From assembly GCA_031383555.1 (NCBI GenBank), contig JANMZR010000095.1:1-15194 (forward strand): a stretch of DNA of 15,194 bases, read 5' to 3'. Source of the DNA: JANMZR01 sp031383555. GTDB lineage: Bacteria > Bacteroidota > Bacteroidia > Cytophagales > Spirosomataceae. The translations under genes and the position numbers were made by a program. This document shows positions 14,708 through 15,194 of the stretch, one piece after another (the first letter of the stretch is position 1; each line of letters begins with the position of its first letter). Under the pieces are notes generated by a model. That model searched no databases. It was not told where the DNA came from and was given only the letters and a program-made list of their open reading frames with translations.

Positions 14708-15194
14708 ATGATTGAAGAAACAGAAATAATTGAAAATTATACTGAAAAAGAGAAATACAAGGTGTTTGATAAGGAATTTATGCCTCATATTGACGCTATG
14801 TATAATTTTGCTTTTAGACTTACCAACGATGAAGACGATGCTAACGATTTACTCCAAGACACTTTCCTAAAAGCCTTCCGTTTCATTACTTCATTCGAAA
14901 AAGGAACTAATGCTAAAGCATGGTTGTTCCGTATTTTAAAGAACAGCTTTATAAATGATTATCGAAAAAAGTCGAAAGAACCTTCAAAAGTTGACTATCA
15001 AGAAGTAGAAACAACCTACAATTCTGATGAAGATGCTGAAGTTACCAATACTACAGACTTAAGGGTAGAGGCTATTCAAGACATGATTGGTGATGAAATT
15101 GCCAATGCTTTGAACTCAATACCTGTCGATTTCAGAACGGTAATTATACTTTGCGATGTGGAAGGTTTTACTTATGAAGAAATGGCCAAAATAT
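14708..15194 (+). CDS. ECF-type sigma-70 family sigma factor (3' end missing)
   Basis: An open frame of 162 codons runs off the right edge. The start ATG at 14708 is the only one after an in-frame TGA at 14684. Sigma region 2 is clear at about 25-95: FMPHIDAMYNFAFRLTNDED, DANDLLQDTFLKAFRF, and KAWLFRILKNSFINDYRKKSK, with the typical acidic and aromatic residues for core binding and -10 recognition. After a negatively charged linker (about 100-118, YQEVETTYNSDEDAEV) region 4 begins with ALNSIPVDFRTVIILCDVEGFTYEEMAKI, and the helix-turn-helix is cut by the window edge. Such factors are usually held by an anti-sigma factor encoded just downstream, which would be outside this window. Two regions without region 3 support the ECF class; the regulon is unknown. 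Confidence 0.92.
   Translation, partial: MIEETEIIENYTEKEKYKVFDKEFMPHIDAMYNFAFRLTNDEDDANDLLQDTFLKAFRFITSFEKGTNAKAWLFRILKNSFINDYRKKSKEPSKVDYQEVETTYNSDEDAEVTNTTDLRVEAIQDMIGDEIANALNSIPVDFRTVIILCDVEGFTYEEMAKI

Noticed and set aside
1..15194. CRISPR array, tRNA, rRNA, insertion sequence or prophage
   Set aside because: No regularly spaced repeats, no cloverleaf or ribosomal sequence, no transposase or integrase and no phage genes were seen on reading.

Overview
The window looks like a stretch of chromosome from a member of the phylum Bacteroidota. The sequence is visibly AT-rich and start codons lack clear Shine-Dalgarno sequences. Several upstream regions carry the phylum's -7 promoter box TAnnTTTG. 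Gene types also fit: a glutamine-ended signal peptide followed by a sortilin-type propeller, a CE15 esterase with a lipid-free signal peptide, and an ECF sigma factor next to mreD. I cannot place it below phylum with confidence. There is no sign of a prophage, transposon, CRISPR array, tRNA or rRNA.

Layout from left to right. (1) Plus strand, 1-3572: a few codons of an unrecognised gene end, then plsY (phospholipid synthesis), an M20 metallopeptidase of the dipeptidase type, and an exported CE15-type esterase. (2) Minus strand, 4881-3606: a membrane-anchored SRPBCC protein followed four bases later by an ankyrin-repeat protein; this pair converges on the esterase gene. (3) Plus strand, 5116-6300: an acetyl-CoA acetyltransferase (thiolase), divergent from the SRPBCC gene across a gap holding a GC-rich hairpin. 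(4) Minus strand, 11666-6326: a 990-residue exported sortilin/BNR propeller protein, a monoamine oxidase-like flavoprotein, and a TerC-family membrane protein, all in the same direction. TerC converges on the thiolase with only 25 bp between them. (5) Plus strand, 12041 to the end: mreB, mreC and mreD, then an ECF sigma factor cut off by the window edge.

Most genes are core or common accessory genes with no obvious joint pathway. The only clear functional cluster is mreBCD (cell-shape determination). mreC and mreD overlap by four bases, but mreB is separated from mreC by 133 bp holding a long imperfect hairpin and a TAnnTTTG box, so mreB and mreCD may be expressed separately. The usual next genes for elongasome partners (mrdA/PBP2 and rodA) are absent here; the sigma factor follows with its own good promoter candidate.

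I did not find a convincing previously undescribed system. The points most worth a second look are the hairpins around mreB, the GC-rich hairpin at 4976-4997, the bacterial protein with the full human-type MAO active-site set, and the ankyrin/SRPBCC gene pair.
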